From Yamagishiella unicocca (Eukaryota > Chlorophyta > Chlorophyceae > Chlamydomonadales > Volvocaceae), in NCBI GenBank assembly GCA_003116995.1, contig BDSL01000045.1, forward strand, positions 1-64,000: a DNA stretch of 64,000 nt. The letters run 5' to 3'. Below are positions 22,760 through 35,400 of the stretch, piece by piece; position 1 is the stretch's first letter, and each line of letters starts with the position of its first letter. The position numbers and the translations under genes are program-made. Under the pieces are notes generated by a model, which did not search any database, was not told the DNA's origin, and saw only the letters and a program-made list of their open reading frames with translations.

Positions 22760-23556
22760 TTACTTCTCCTCCGTCTCCCACGGGTAAGGGTAAACGCTTC
22801 CTGTCCCCACGCAGTTGATGCATGCGTGGTCACCAACGCCTTCGCACATGGCGCACACACTCCAAGTGTGCGACTGTGCGGGCGGTGGCTCTGCGTTCGG
22901 CCAGTACTTGATTATTCGTTCGCCTGAAGGGGACCCCGGGGCTATCAGATCGTGCAAGCTCACCAAGATACGGGAGGACCGGGGGTGGGACCAAACACCC
23001 TCCGGTGATGAGAAACCGTCGTGGGGCCTCAAAGAGGGGTGCATTGCGCACCCGGCTGCGTGTGCAGCGAGCGATAGAGGCCTACCTTCACAGACCTCGC
23101 AGACCACTTTCCGTTCTGACCGGCAAACCGTACACGGCACTTGGGTCCGAGCCTGCACGCAAATGATGGGTGCAAGTTGCCGATCCTCGGGCCCCTCGGC
23201 TGCGGCCATTCGGGTTTCCACTGCCTAAAGCATTGCGTTTATATCAGCAAGGCGAGCACAACTTCGAATGGACCCTCATCAAAGGGGTTTTGGTCGTCGT
23301 GATGCTTGGTGCATGGCGGGGTTTGGGCTCCGTATGAATGCAAACACGGAGTCTGTCCAGTGGCAGCTGGGCGTAAACCATGCATGGGCAGGCACACCAT
23401 ACATGTACCTTTAAAAAGCCCTACCTTTTGACGGTCCATGATAGCTTTAGCCACTGCCATGGATGCTCCGCTTACCACCGCAGTTGCGCCAGTCAGGAAG
23501 ACCATGGTCCCACCGGCCGCCAAGAATGCGCGGCCAAGGGCCCGGCTGGCCGCCAT
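22760..23556 (-). CDS. Small membrane protein with DnaJ-type CxxC zinc-finger motifs
   Basis: Three exons, 23556-23425, 23152-23086 and 22890-22760, give about 109 residues. The N-terminus (MAASRALGRAFLAAGGTMVF) has an Arg-containing amphipathic start and one hydrophobic span (about 12-36), which may be a transit or anchor sequence. The rest carries four CxxC motifs: CTVC, CEVC, CAMCEGVG and CINCVGTG. This is the pattern of the cysteine-rich domain of DnaJ and of plant BSD2/LQY1/PSA2-like thylakoid or stromal assembly factors, which bind zinc and show disulfide or chaperone activity. No J domain is present. The exon 3 acceptor (CGCAG at 22891-22895) was chosen because it alone keeps phase; its pyrimidine tract is poor. 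Function is inferred from the motif only. It is divergent from the TFIIS-domain gene. Confidence 0.6.
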
Positions 23557-24312
23557 CCGTCTACTACACTATAGGAAGAATCAACTATGTTTCCCGTTGC
23601 CCTTGACAAGCCGGCTAGGGGGCGAAAAGGGTGGCGCTGAGTAAGTGACGCAGTCCAACAAGAGTCGGGTGATAGACGTAGGTGCTGCTACACGGGCAAC
23701 TGTTACGGATGATATAGCTACAAAATGCTCATGGACAGGCAGACGTTTCCTCCCTCCCTTCCGCATCGCCGATTCCAGGGTTTGTGGATCCCTCGCCTCG
23801 GATGCTATCCTGGCCCCACCAAACATAATACACATACAATTAATAGTCCCTTATACAACTTTGCATAAAAAAAGAGACATTCCGTAGGGTGACGGAGTAA
23901 CTATGAAACGGTGTATTTACAACGCCTTGTCGGGCAAGGGCCGATCAGTAGAGTAATTGTGGGTAATGTTGTAGGTGTAAGACCAAAAAAGGGTGCGAAA
24001 CACTGCAGGCCATCTGGAGAGGCTCGCTGAACATTACCGGAGCGATCCCGCGTTCGGTGCACAATCCTGGATAGCCGCATAAGAAGTCTGGATTCATGAC
24101 ATTTAGAAGTTCAAGAGCTTAACGAAGGCTTGGCGACCGTTCAGGCGCGTGGCAGCTCCAGTCATGGCGTATTGGCAATTGCTACCCGACACAGCAAGTG
24201 GCCAGGAACGCTGTGCTCAATGGCCATAGCATATAGAGGAGCCGTTTTCTACTCATCCGTTAAGTGAGGAGGGAGGCAGACCTTGGCTTTGGCCGACCAG
24301 CACGCATTGCAC
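23557..24312. other. Divergent upstream region between CxxC and TFIIS-domain genes
   Basis: This AT-richer region should hold both promoters. No TATA box stands out and no frame is worth calling. Confidence 0.45.
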
Positions 24313-27300
24313 ATGGCGACGGAGACAGGCAACGATGATGGGTACGACGTGCCTGTTCAGCTTCATCCTCACACAGAAGCTCTGGCAGCTCTCCTAATGC
24401 CAGGTGGGTGTTTTCTGCGGCCGTGCGAACTTACTATGGGCCTATCAGGTTGCTCAGACGAAAGGCGGGGCAACACAGCCGCGGGCCAGAACATCCCACC
24501 TAGGGGCAGATGCTTGTCGTCTGCAACACGATTCAAAAACCCACAAGGCCACACCTGCTGCCGGTTTGATTGGGCTTGCCCCTGCCTAATCCCTTACCTA
24601 CCGCCTACGCAGATGGTGGCGAGTTACTCCCGCCCGATCAGGGCCGCGATCGAGATGAGCAGCAGCAGCATGAACTCGCAGAGGCTGGTTTGCTGCAGCG
24701 TCAAGATCTCAGTCAGCCTGAAAATCAAAGCAAGTTCGGTATGTGGGTCAGCCCACCCGCTTTGTTGTCCTTGCGTGAGCAGACAAAGCAATTGCAGCAC
24801 CAAAAGCGCGCAAAGCAGCGGCAGCACATTACGCTGGACACCAATCCCAGCCGCTTTGAGCTGCCACGCGACCTCCAGCAACACGAGCCGCAGCAGACGG
24901 TGGGCAGCGCTGCCAGGTGAGCAGCTGGCATGGACACCGTAATGGGGGCATGGGCGCGGGAAAATTTGCGTTGTGTCTCTGGGTTGCTGGCGCCCTTGTG
25001 AGCTCTCGTCGATGGTGAAGGGTCCAGCCGAGGTCCGCACAGCCCTTAAGATTGCCCCACGTCTGTGCTCCACACCCTACAGGAGCTACCAGCTGGTTGG
25101 AGAGAGCTCCTCCCTGCCTCAGTCAGTCGCGACCCCCCATCGGCGCGAACGTGACGGTGGCGTCGTGGTGCCCCTGCGTATGATGGCCTCCCTTGTCATC
25201 ACGGATGGAGCGAGCGGGGCTGCCGGCGGTGCCGTGAGAGACCAGGCGGCAGCAGGCGACAGCAGGCGGCAGCAGGACGGACAGCAGCAGCAGGCGGGTA
25301 AGATACGGCCGCGTATGCAACCGCTGCTTGGTAGGTGGGACAGGCACGTAGGTGCCGCGATGAGCTGGTGATGCCGTGTCATGCTAGAGGGAGCTTGCCC
25401 AACTGGTGCTGGGCCATTGCGAGGGCGCGTGGGCCTCGTGGGGAGGGGGCCTGATTGCTGTGCGGTAAAGTGTCAGCTGTGTGCGCTGCTGGGGAGTGTG
25501 AAGACAGGAATCAAACGCTGACAGCCATGTTGAATGTGCCGCGCACCAGTGCATTTCCACGCGCGCGTATCACTAGAAGGGGGGTAGACGCATGGTGTTG
25601 GGTATGAATTGCCCGGTACCGTGTAAAGCAGTCACAGGTACCGTACCCGTGCCAACGAGTCTTCCGATGGCAACTACTATTCAGCAGCACTGGCATCCGG
25701 GTCTGGGTGTTTAGTATCCCCTCCCGTTCGCTGCAGGTCCTTCCGCTGACATCAATCGCCAGCCTAGTTCGGTAGCTGCTGTTGTCGAGTGGCGGGCCGT
25801 GGACGGCTCACAGCAGTACCACCATCCGCACGGCCACCACGAACTCACCTTCGGACCGAACCTGCAGCACCGCCAGAACCCTGTGCCTGTGACCACCGGC
25901 AGCCTGTTGGCTCCGGCGCCGCTGTCGGCTGAGCATGCGCACCTCGACTCCTCGCTTCATCGTGAGCTGCAGCACCACCGCCAGCCCTCCATGCAGCACC
26001 ACCACCAGCAGCACGCCCGTGCCTCCGCTCCGGCTGCTGGGGCTGGCCTGGGGGAGGAGGAAGACGGAGCCATGCTAATCGATGTTGGCTCTGCTGACCG
26101 CATGGCTGAGGGCGCGCTGCTGCCCACCCCGGAGCGGCCGCGGGTAGCCGGGGCGTCAGCTGGGTGGGATGCGCTTCGGGGTCTGGGGCTGCGCAGCGGC
26201 GCGGCTGCTCCTGTCAGCGCTGGCGCTGGCGGCAGCGGCGGCAGCGTGGCGGCGACGCTAGCCCTGCTTACGACACCTGCCGAACCGCTCGACGGAAGCG
26301 TCGGTGACTACCCCGGAGAGGCAGCGCTTCGGCGGCAGCAGCAGGGCTTGTTGAACCATGCGATGTACGAGCACGCGCCCGCGTCCGCTGGAGCGACGCA
26401 CGCGAGGCAGGGGCACCAGCTGTCGTCCCTGCAGCAACAGCCCGGACAGCAGTGGCGTCATCTGGGGCTGGCGACAGCGGCGGGCGGCGCTGGTGCCGAC
26501 GGGGACGAGGGCTTTGATGCGGACGACGAGGGCGAGACGGCGAGGCGGGTGGAACGCGCACGCGTTGCCTTCCGGCTTGGAGGTGTGTGCAGTGGGCATG
26601 GGCGCTGGCGCTGGGGCTCAGTTACACGACGCCCAGTTTCTCCGCAGGGCAGTGCGGTTTCTCGGCAAGGGCGTCTCGGCAAGGGCGTCTCGCTCGGGAG
26701 ACTTGCAGACCCCATCGACAGAGTTACCCGTGAGACAACGAGGGCGACCTCGTGCCTGTGATGCGGGTATACAGCTCCCATGAGCTGCACACCCACGACC
26801 GTGGCGGGTTCAGAATGCTGCGTCCGTCCACGTTGGCTGTTACGATTTTGCGTGCGTGCGTGACTCTCCCACCAGCCGGCACCTTCGCCTGAACCCCTCT
26901 GGTCCTCCTCCCGTGTCGCTGCACTCCCGCAGGCCGCTCCACCAAACTCCGCCCGCTGCCCGGCCTGTCCGGCTCGACGCCGTGGTCTTCATTAACCTCC
27001 GCCGCATCTGCTTCCGAGCGACTGGGCCTCGCCAGCTTCTCTAGCCTCGCGATGGCTCTGCCGGGCGACCTCTCCACCGGCTCGTCCGCGGACCTGCAGC
27101 AACACGCCCGCCTCCCTGGCTTCGGCGCGCCCGTCCACAGCCACCTTGCGCCTAACTCGGGCATCGGCGTGGGCGCCGACCTGGACCTGACGGAGGTGTT
27201 GAAGCTTAAGTGCTCGCTGCGGCGGGCCATGCAGGGCCACAACTCGCAGGCCATCGGGCTGATTCTGTCCCTGCTGGCTGCGCTGCCCATGACGGCCGAA

Positions 27301-30300
27301 CTGCTGGCGGACAGCCAGGTGGCGGCGCTCGTGTCGCCGCTGCAGCACAACAGCAACAGCCAGGTGGCGGCCGCAGCACGGTGAGGGCGAAAAGGGGGTG
27401 TCGAAGCTCGGGGGCCGGGGCGGTGGCGTCGGAATTGCGTGACGGTACCGGTAAACCTTCCATTTGGGCTGGGAAGGACCGATTTCGGTGCTTCGCAGGG
27501 ACGTCGTGCCAGTCGGGACTGGCCGCAAGGAACAGCGTACGGTATGCCGGACTGGCGTCTGGCCTGATAGGTGGCGGCTTCTTTGCGCTGTGCTACACCT
27601 GTACGACTTGGGCGCACGCACGTGCAGCAGCAGTCATGACGGTAGCAGGATGGGCATGCTGCGTTTGACCTCCTGCTCACGTTGGTCCCACCTCCGCCTG
27701 CAAGCCCGATGTTACATTGAACCTTGCAGCCCGCGTGTCGGTCCGCCCATCGATATAGAGCTTGGCACCCACACATCGGATCCGTGTTCATTTGTGGGTG
27801 CAGGCACTTGATGGCTATGTGGAAGGGCGTCCTCAAGGCAGCCGTCCTACGACCCACATCCTTCATGGCTGCCCCCGGCACGCAGCAAGCGGCAGCTGCT
27901 GCTCTCGGCGGCAGCGGCGACGGCGGCCGGGCCCTTCAGGATCACCACTACCTGCACCAGCAACAACACTCCCACGGCCCGCACGCATCGTCGTTGCCGC
28001 AGATGGGCTTTCTGTCGCTGGGCCGCGACGACCCCCGTGAGTGCGACGTGCCCATGCGCGACCAGGCGGAGCTGCACCAGCGGCACGCGTCAGCGGTCCA
28101 CGAGCGCCTGCTTCCACAGCACCGGCGCTTCCATGCACTGAGCCTCGTGCGCAGTCAATCCGACGTGCTGGCGGAGGGCGCTGCCGCCGCGGAGGGGGCA
28201 ATGTGCCACCTGGCCGTGTCTCGAAGCCCGCCAGCGGTGATGCAGTTGACGACCGCGCACTCGTTCCGCGACGTGCTGGCGGAGCCCCACATGCAGTCGC
28301 ACCCGGTCGCAGCCGCGCCAGGCGTGCGGGGATCGGTGGGGTTCGTGTCGCATGGCCAGGCCCAAGGGCAGGTGCAGGTGACGCATTTGCCTGGGCGCGG
28401 GGCGGGCACGGGCGGTGGTGGCACGGGCGTCGATGGTGGGCGCTACAAGGCGGGATTGGACAGCTCCCCGTCGGAGTCCCGCGAGGTGACGGAGGCGGAG
28501 GCCCGCAGTAGCGGCGAGGACACGAACGAGGACGGCGTTGCCGGCGCCGGCGCTGTTGCCGCGGCGGCTGGCGCGGGTGACAGCGGGTTCGTACGGCGCA
28601 GCGGGGAGCGGCAAAATGGCAGCGGCGGCAGCGGCACCAACTCTGGCGGCGCGCTGTCGTACTCTCCTCTGCCGACGCCCACGGCAGCAGCAGGTGGCGG
28701 CGGCGGCGGCGGTGGCGGCGGCGGCGCAGACCTTCTGCATCGTTTCAAGCTGTGCGCCAACGTGGCGAACGTTGGGGTTCCGGGCAGCGGCATGGGGGTC
28801 CCAGCGCCTGCGACAGCCGCTGTGCTCCGCTCGCCGCCGCCCATGTCTCTAACCATGAGGGAGATGGGTCCAGCGCCGGTCCAGCCCTCTCCCAGCATGC
28901 CCAACCCGGCGACGATGCTGCCCCTGACGTCGATGGCGGCCGGAGCGCCAGCTGCTGCGATGCTCCTGGTGCCTCCGCCGCTGTCGCAGCCATCCGGCCG
29001 CAAGCGCAAGGTGGAGCGCGAGCGACCCAGCTCTCGCCGCCGCAGCAGCAACCCGAGCAAGCGAGCAGCCCCCTCTGGAGTTGTTGGGCAGCTGCCAGGT
29101 AGGCCGCTGTACTACCCCTGCATTCCTTAAGATAATTCCCATGGAACCGGGCATTGCTACTCTTGACTTGCAGTCGTGTCGGGTAGCACGTCGTGAAGGC
29201 TGTTTACCGCATGCGCACTCGGAGGCTGCGAGGTGCGCTCTCGGAGGCTGCGAAGTGCTTCGGGGCGTCTTATTCTCTTATTCCCTTGTACGCGGGTCCA
29301 GCCGTTGTTAGGCGCACATGACCGCGACTAGAAATGATGGTGAACACCTTAAGCTGGACATAACTGCCATGCAAAGCACACGGTGCTGTGGGCCAGCGGT
29401 GTTGTTGACGTGTTGGGTGGCCCGCGAAATGCCGTCGGTCTTGCTCCTCTTCTCCCGCAGGCCCTCGACCCGTGCACTCCAACCTGCCCATGTCCGTGTT
29501 GGGCGAAGCCGCCGGAGGCGCCTCCGACGACCCGCGCCACCCGCGGCCGCACGGACCCGTCGCGGGGCTCAAGACGCCTGCGCGCTCTAGCCTGCTGGGG
29601 CTGCACGCGCCGCTGAGCAAGCGGCAGCGCCATCACGCTGGCGGCAGCGTTGCGCCGCACGCCGGCGGCGGCGGCCACCACAACGCCACGCAGGTTCGAC
29701 GCATGTCGCTGCTGCTGAGCAGCCTAGAGCTTGGCAGCGGCGGTGGCGAGGTGGCGGAGGCGTGGGGCCAGCAGGTTGCGGCGGCCATGGAGGGCGACGC
29801 TGACGCAGACGCCAACATGGGCAGCCAGGATGACCAGGCGGCCATGATCACTTCGGATGACGACGGGCCGCCCGTGGGCAACGGCGTGGCTGCTGGCGGC
29901 TTCCCGGAGCCCGATGGCGGCAGCGGGTCGAGCGGTAGAAGGGACGGCGATAAGTTACGGCTGCTGCCGCTTGAACGCGTCACCAACGCGATGGGGGCCC
30001 CGTGGGGTGGTGGTAACGCGAGCGCGGGAGCTGCTGTTCTGGCCGCAGGTGGTGTATGTGGTGGTGGGCCGGACAGCGGCGCTGGAGGCGCCGCATTAGG
30101 CTTCTCCGCGGGCGGTGGCAGCGCAGGGCCGCTACCGTTGCGCATGGACCCGGCGTCGGCAGCCCTGGGGCCCACCACCCTGGCTGCGCGAGCGCAGGCC
30201 GGGAAGGCCGGTGGCGAGCAGATGTTGGTTCATTCGTTCGAGCCGCGTGAGGCGCAGGCGTTGCGCGGGGGCCAACAAGGCTTACCGGGGCTCGGCGGTG

Positions 30301-30593
30301 GCGTGGCGGGCGGCGCAGGGCTGCTCCCGACCACGGCACCGAGTAGCGCTCCAGGGATTGCTTGGATGCGCCCAGCGTCAACGGACGTTTGCGTGACTTG
30401 TCCCGTCACGGGCAGCGGCACCAGCACCAGCACTGGTGACGCTGCAGCTGGTCAAGGCGCAGTGCAATCGGTAAGGGCCCGACTGCGAGGCGCTGCGTCC
30501 TCTGTTCCTGTTACCGCGGGCTGTTGCTGCTGCTGCTGTCCGCATGCTGCTGCTGTCTACGCGCGCACGTGCGGCCACACGCCCGTGGCATGA
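24313..30593 (+). CDS. Large TFIIS N-terminal (LW) domain protein, Gln/His-rich
   Basis: Seven exons close in phase: 24313-24403, 24613-24916, 25083-25297, 25737-26582, 26933-27380, 27804-29098 and 29461-30593 (1443 residues). The only recognisable fold is at about residues 569-655: LDLTEVLKLKCSLRRAM, then LPMTAELLADSQVAALVSPL and VAAAARHLMAMWKGVL. This is the four-helix TFIIS N-terminal (LW) domain found in elongation factors, MED26 and IWS1; it splits across exons 5 and 6. The rest is low complexity: Gln/His-rich (residues 30-330), Gly/Ala/Ser-rich, and a basic NLS-like stretch SGRKRKVERERPSSRRR near residue 1060. No TFIIS central or zinc domain exists. A nuclear transcription-linked role is inferred. 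A strong internal donor (AATCG/GTAAGG at 30470/30471) could end the last exon early, joining to an acceptor at about 30685 with a short tail. Confidence 0.7.
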
Positions 30594-31246
30594 TAAAGCA
30601 AGGTAAACTGGATGCCATTACATTACAAGTTTACAACCTGACCGCGCGGCCCTCCCCACCTTCCCTCGTCTCCTTGTACTTCAGGCGCAATTCGTGGCAA
30701 TATAACGCGTACCGGCATAATGCCGGCGTAATGCCGACTACGTATACTGCAGGATGGCCGTGTGTACGGCAGCTCGACAGCCGCGTCACGGCGTAATTTC
30801 TTACATTGTATTCCCTTAACAGCGCGCCCATACGACATAGGTTGGGAGGCGAGGCCCCCAGTGTTAGGGCCGAGGCTACCACCCTGGAGACGGACAGGGC
30901 CCCCCTCACGGAATCGTGGGGGGCGGGCAAAGCGGTTGCAGCCGCACAGATGTGCGTTTGAGATGCGTGGGCCGTCTGTGGTCTACGTTATGTTGATGAT
31001 ATGATGATAGCTTTGGTTGCTTTGACCGTGTTGCTTGGACATTTGGAATCCTTGACGTCCCTGTGCTGTGGCGTGCCCCGGGCCGCAGCACAGGAAGCGG
31101 GCACTTGGAATGCCGGATTCAGATCCGGGCCAAGTAGCTCGTCGCGCGCCACCCCTCACAGAAACACAAGTACATACTACACGTAACAATAACATCGCGC
31201 ACAAAGGCCTGCTCCGACCCCTCTCCACATCATTGTGAAGCATGGC
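30594..31246. other. Convergent intergenic region
   Basis: This lies between the TFIIS-domain gene and bL32m. TTACA at 30801-30805 reads TGTAA on the minus strand and is a candidate poly(A) signal for bL32m, 442 bases past its stop. No plus-strand TGTAA was found nearby for the TFIIS-domain gene. Nothing else is supported. Confidence 0.45.
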
Positions 31247-31912
31247 TCAGCAGGGAGGCTGGTACTCGGTAGGGTAGGCGACTTTGGCGTTTGGTTGCTC
31301 CACGCATTGCCCAGTGCAGAGCGAGTTGCCAGCCGCGCCGCTGAACATGTGGTTTCGGCCTGCAAGCTCCCCGCAAAAGCTGGGGAGGGGATGTATGGGG
31401 AGTGCCATTCCTTAGGTAGGGAGCGGAAGGGGGCTTGCTACACGCGCATGGCAACACATGCAATCACTGGAACTTAAATCTTGAACCAATGGTGACCTAC
31501 CTGCACTTTGCGAATTCCGGCTTTCGCTTTAGCCAGTACCAAACCCGGCGGTTCCCTCGGCGATGGACGGATAGCTGCGCACCGGGTAAAGGGCGGCAGT
31601 CATGATGAGAACACAGCATCAGCCACCCCTAACAACGGTATTTCACACACTCTGACGCACCTTTTTCTTTGGGGTTGCGCAAAGCTGTGGTACGTCGACC
31701 AGCCCCGATGATGCTCCCATGTGCGTGCCCCAGACAGCGGGCGACACAAGAGAACGTTGATCTGCACTAAAGTGGCTGCTACTTGTCGCAGCGAAATCAT
31801 CCACAGTTGAATAGGCTAAACCATATCGGCTTGCACTGGTCGCCGAAGCCGTCGATGCACTAAATGCCAATCGAGAAAATGTGGCAGCGCCCGTAGCCAG
31901 CAACGAGCGCAT
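31247..31912 (-). CDS. Mitochondrial large ribosomal subunit protein bL32m
   Basis: Three exons, 31912-31661, 31574-31501 and 31340-31247, give about 139 residues. Residues 1-70 are a Ser/Ala/Arg-rich mitochondrial presequence (MRSLLATGAATFSRLAF). The conserved bL32 core follows across the first junction: ATPKKK joined to LSVHRRGNRRVWYWLKRK, then PEFAKC. Bacterial and mitochondrial bL32 have the same PKKK-S-HRRG-R pattern followed by a zinc ribbon. Exon 3 chosen here gives SGAAGNSLCTGQC, keeping three of four possible cysteines, and ends AYPTEYQPPC. A second acceptor 19 bases upstream (TGCAG before 31359) shifts the frame to a basic tail without cysteines, so the C-terminus is less sure than the core. 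It would act in the mitoribosome large subunit. Confidence 0.72.
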
Positions 31913-32450
31913 GATGTGAGTAATTATATCTTGGAGTTAAAGTTGCCTTGTTGCTGACGAGAGCGCTTGGTCGAAATGAAGGGCACCTACCGCGCCGCTT
32001 TGCTATTCACGCTAACGCTTGTTACAATTTACGATTGACAGAACATGCGGAGGTTCAGTCAAGCGCAGCACGTCCCGTACGATGCCGTATGGGTACGCAC
32101 ATGCATGTTGATCGCTCCTTCAACACTCCTAGCTAGCGTATGCGCATATTTGACACCCATCGCACGCAATTATCTAATAGGTTGCGCCGTTTTCCACTAC
32201 ATTGTGCCTCCTCTTCAGCTTGACAGCTGTTGCCCATTCGACTCCCCAACCCTGCAAGGGCAGTCCTGCCAGGCCGGCTCCCTACTGACCCCTTAGTGCC
32301 ACCCCTCGCGGGGCGATATCCCATCCCGTCCAGCTCCCAGAACCTTCCAACCACCAAGAACTCCTAGCAGCAGCACGCCATCACTCGGACTCGTCCTACC
32401 CTCGAGTTCACGAGGCCATCCATTACCCCACCCCGCGCCTTCACGACCAC
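31913..32450. other. Intergenic, NDK7 3' UTR and bL32m promoter
   Basis: TTACA at 32022-32026 (TGTAA on the minus strand) lies 425 bases past the NDK7 stop and about 110 bases from the bL32m ATG. The NDK7 transcript thus ends close to the bL32m start. No frame is supported. Confidence 0.5.
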
Positions 32451-35400
32451 TTATACACCCGCCAAAATCGTGAAGAAGTAGCTAACCTCCAGCACGCCAT
32501 CCTCAACCAAGTCCGTGCAGTGCACGCCGTTCTGAACCGTGTTGAGCCCGAAGCGCGCGCGCAGCGACTCGGGGCGCAGCACACGCGCCAGCTCAGGGTC
32601 CATCGGGCCCGCCAACTGCCGGAACGCCTCCACGGCGTCTGCGCCGTCCCGGTCCGCTACCTCCAGCGCGATCACCGGCCCGCTGGTGAGGTGGTCCACC
32701 ATGGCGTTGAACTCGCCGGCGGGCAACACGCCCTTGTACACCTCGTAGAACTGGAGGGACGGGCGGCGGAGGGCGCGGGGCCAATGTTGTGGCGGGGAGA
32801 GAAGAGTCGCGGAGGGGGCCCCTTGCGAGACTCCGAGCGGCACCGCAGCAACTAAGCGACCGTCAGCTATGTTCCTACAGTCCTCTCACCGCCCCCATGC
32901 GGCCAACGACGCGCTGTCCGCTTTCCCAGCCACCCCCCAAGCGGCAGCCGGTGCGCTCTCGGGGGCGCTTCCAACGCACGCACCTCCGCAGCGGCGTTGC
33001 GGTCCATGTTGAACAGCTGGCCGGCCGTCACCTCGAACACGTCCTGCACCATGTCGATCACCATCCCCGACGCGCCGTCCGCCACCAGGTGCGGCTTCAC
33101 CAAGCACAGCGTCGTGCCCCGAGACAAGTCGCACTTGCCCGGGTAGCGCCCCGGCCCGAAGAAGAAGCCGCACTCCTCAGCCGCTGACTCGGGGGCGTCG
33201 GAGCCGTGGCAGGCGTTGAACGTCTTGTCGGTGCCAAACTGGGCGCGTATCGAGTTCGGCGCCTCAGCACGAGCCTGTCCGACAACACGGGGCGGGCGAA
33301 GGACGCAGCGACGTCATTGACACGGCCTCCTCAGGCACTGGCGGGTCGCTTACCGAGTTGGTAAATTCGCGACCCGAGGGCCGCCCATGAATGAATGTGA
33401 CTTTGTCCCCCTCACTGTGAAGATGCACCGCTGATTTTATCCTGTACCATGTTTTCACCTCTCAACCATGCAGATGCACTGCTGTTCTCATCCTGCAACG
33501 AGAGTTCACAGGCTTAGCGTCCTAATTGCCCTGGACCTTACAAAGTGCCAAGCTTGCCGTAAACCCATGAGCGACATCGACCTGGGCCTCCTATGCTGTT
33601 GCAAATCTGGTGCTGTGCCCTGCCGGTGCGTCAGTTTCCTCGCGCTCAACCCAACCCGACCACCCACGTGGCGTGTACCACGTCTCCGAGCCCTAGATGC
33701 CTCCCCGTCTCTTTAACCCACTGATCACTTTGCGCTGTGCGATTACCTGCTGGGCTGTACCTAGATGGAACCTTGCCTGGTGCTAGCAAATGGTCACCCC
33801 TTCACTGCAACATGCTTTTCCGCACTGTGCCTTCGCTTCCACGACCTGGGACCCTCGGCCCTACCCTCTCTCCCAGCGGCCATCGCCTCATATCCCCCGC
33901 CGTACCGCACCCCGCCGCCTCCCGCGCACCTGGTTGCTGTCCGTGGGCCCCAGCAGCTCGCGCCACTTGCGGATGGCCCCTGCCGCCACCAGCTCCATCG
34001 CGCAGACGCGGCCACTGGACATGAAGTCCGTCAGCCGGTCGAAGAAGGGCTGGCCGCGGTGCACAGCGTAAAACGCCTGGGCCTCCTCCTTTGACAGCTT
34101 AGCGATGCGCAGCTTGCTGGGGGCATGTGTGCACGGCATACGGGGCAGGGGATAAGGCAGGGCGCGCGGCCACAACAAAAACAGCCCTCCCTGGAGAGTG
34201 CAAAGGACCGGCTGCCGGAAGGATCAGGGCGAGGCAGGCGGCCACCTGCAGCTGGCCCCGATAGGCGCCATTGGGCGGCGCAGGCCCAAGCTACCGGCAC
34301 ATTGTTTTCATTCTCGAAGGGAGGTTCGCGACCCAGCGCGCCTACCTAATCAGGAACCCGCTTTGGTTAATGGCATCGATAATTTTGCCCATGTTCTTGT
34401 ACGCGTCCGGCTTGATCATGGCAAGCGTCCTGCAGAGGAGCAGCGCCCGCGCCGGCCAGGAGGGTTGATGGACATGAGGTGGGCCAGGTTACAGCAGGCA
34501 GCGAGTAATAACAAGCTGTGCTACTTTTGGGTCGTGTAAGTGTGTGTGGACCTTTAACCCGCTTCCCGGCCCTGCCGGCATACGGAGGTGGCACAGAAAC
34601 GTTATGACACTCGGTACCAAATATAACACAATCGCGGCTGCAAGTGCGCGTCGCAGAGCTGGCAATCGGGCCAATTGGTGACAGTGGGTAGCATCAGTTT
34701 TAAGGGACGACCCAAGACGGTCCTATAGCAAAGCGTGCCCCCTTACAACGCAAGTTGACTGCATGCCGCGTGCTGTGACTGCGATATGTTTGTGCGCTGC
34801 CCTGGCCACGCTCACCGCTCTGTCTGGCTCTCAATAGAGTTGCGAGTGAAGTCGTCACCATACTCCGTCAGTTTGAGTTGCCTACGGCAGGGCGCGGAGG
34901 GGATTCATCGGCATGTTTGTTGCCCAGCGTGGAGGCGCAGGAGCGCAGCAGAGGGATGGGGGAACGTCAAGGGGGCCGCGTGGGGCTGCGTGCGCACCTG
35001 CCGAACACGGTCACCGTGCTGCCAATGAAAAGCAGCGACGCTCGAAGATCATCATACTTGGTGCGTTTGAGGAAATGCCGCCGGTTCTTGATGTCCACCT
35101 AAGAGTCGGAGCAGCAGCACATGTCGCAGGGGCCGCGCACTTCAGCACTTAAATTCGCTCGCTGGCCCAGCCCTTCCACATTTGGCCTTCGAGAAACCCA
35201 ACCTATAGTTTATGTGGCATGCCCGCAATGCTTTGCACCGACTAGTGCGGCTGTGTCAAGTGACATGTGCCTCGGTCCGCACACACTCTATCGGCGATAC
35301 TTGAGCTGGATGAAAGCGACGTGTTACATATCTTCAGATCCATGAACATCGCTCACCATTTCCACCTCCTTGGTCTCCGGGTACCAAAACAGCTGGTACT

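Noticed and set aside
26724..27881. 385-codon minus frame across TFIIS-domain exons 5-6
   Set aside because: It is antisense to phase-consistent exons encoding the LW domain; GC-rich codons keep antisense frames open.
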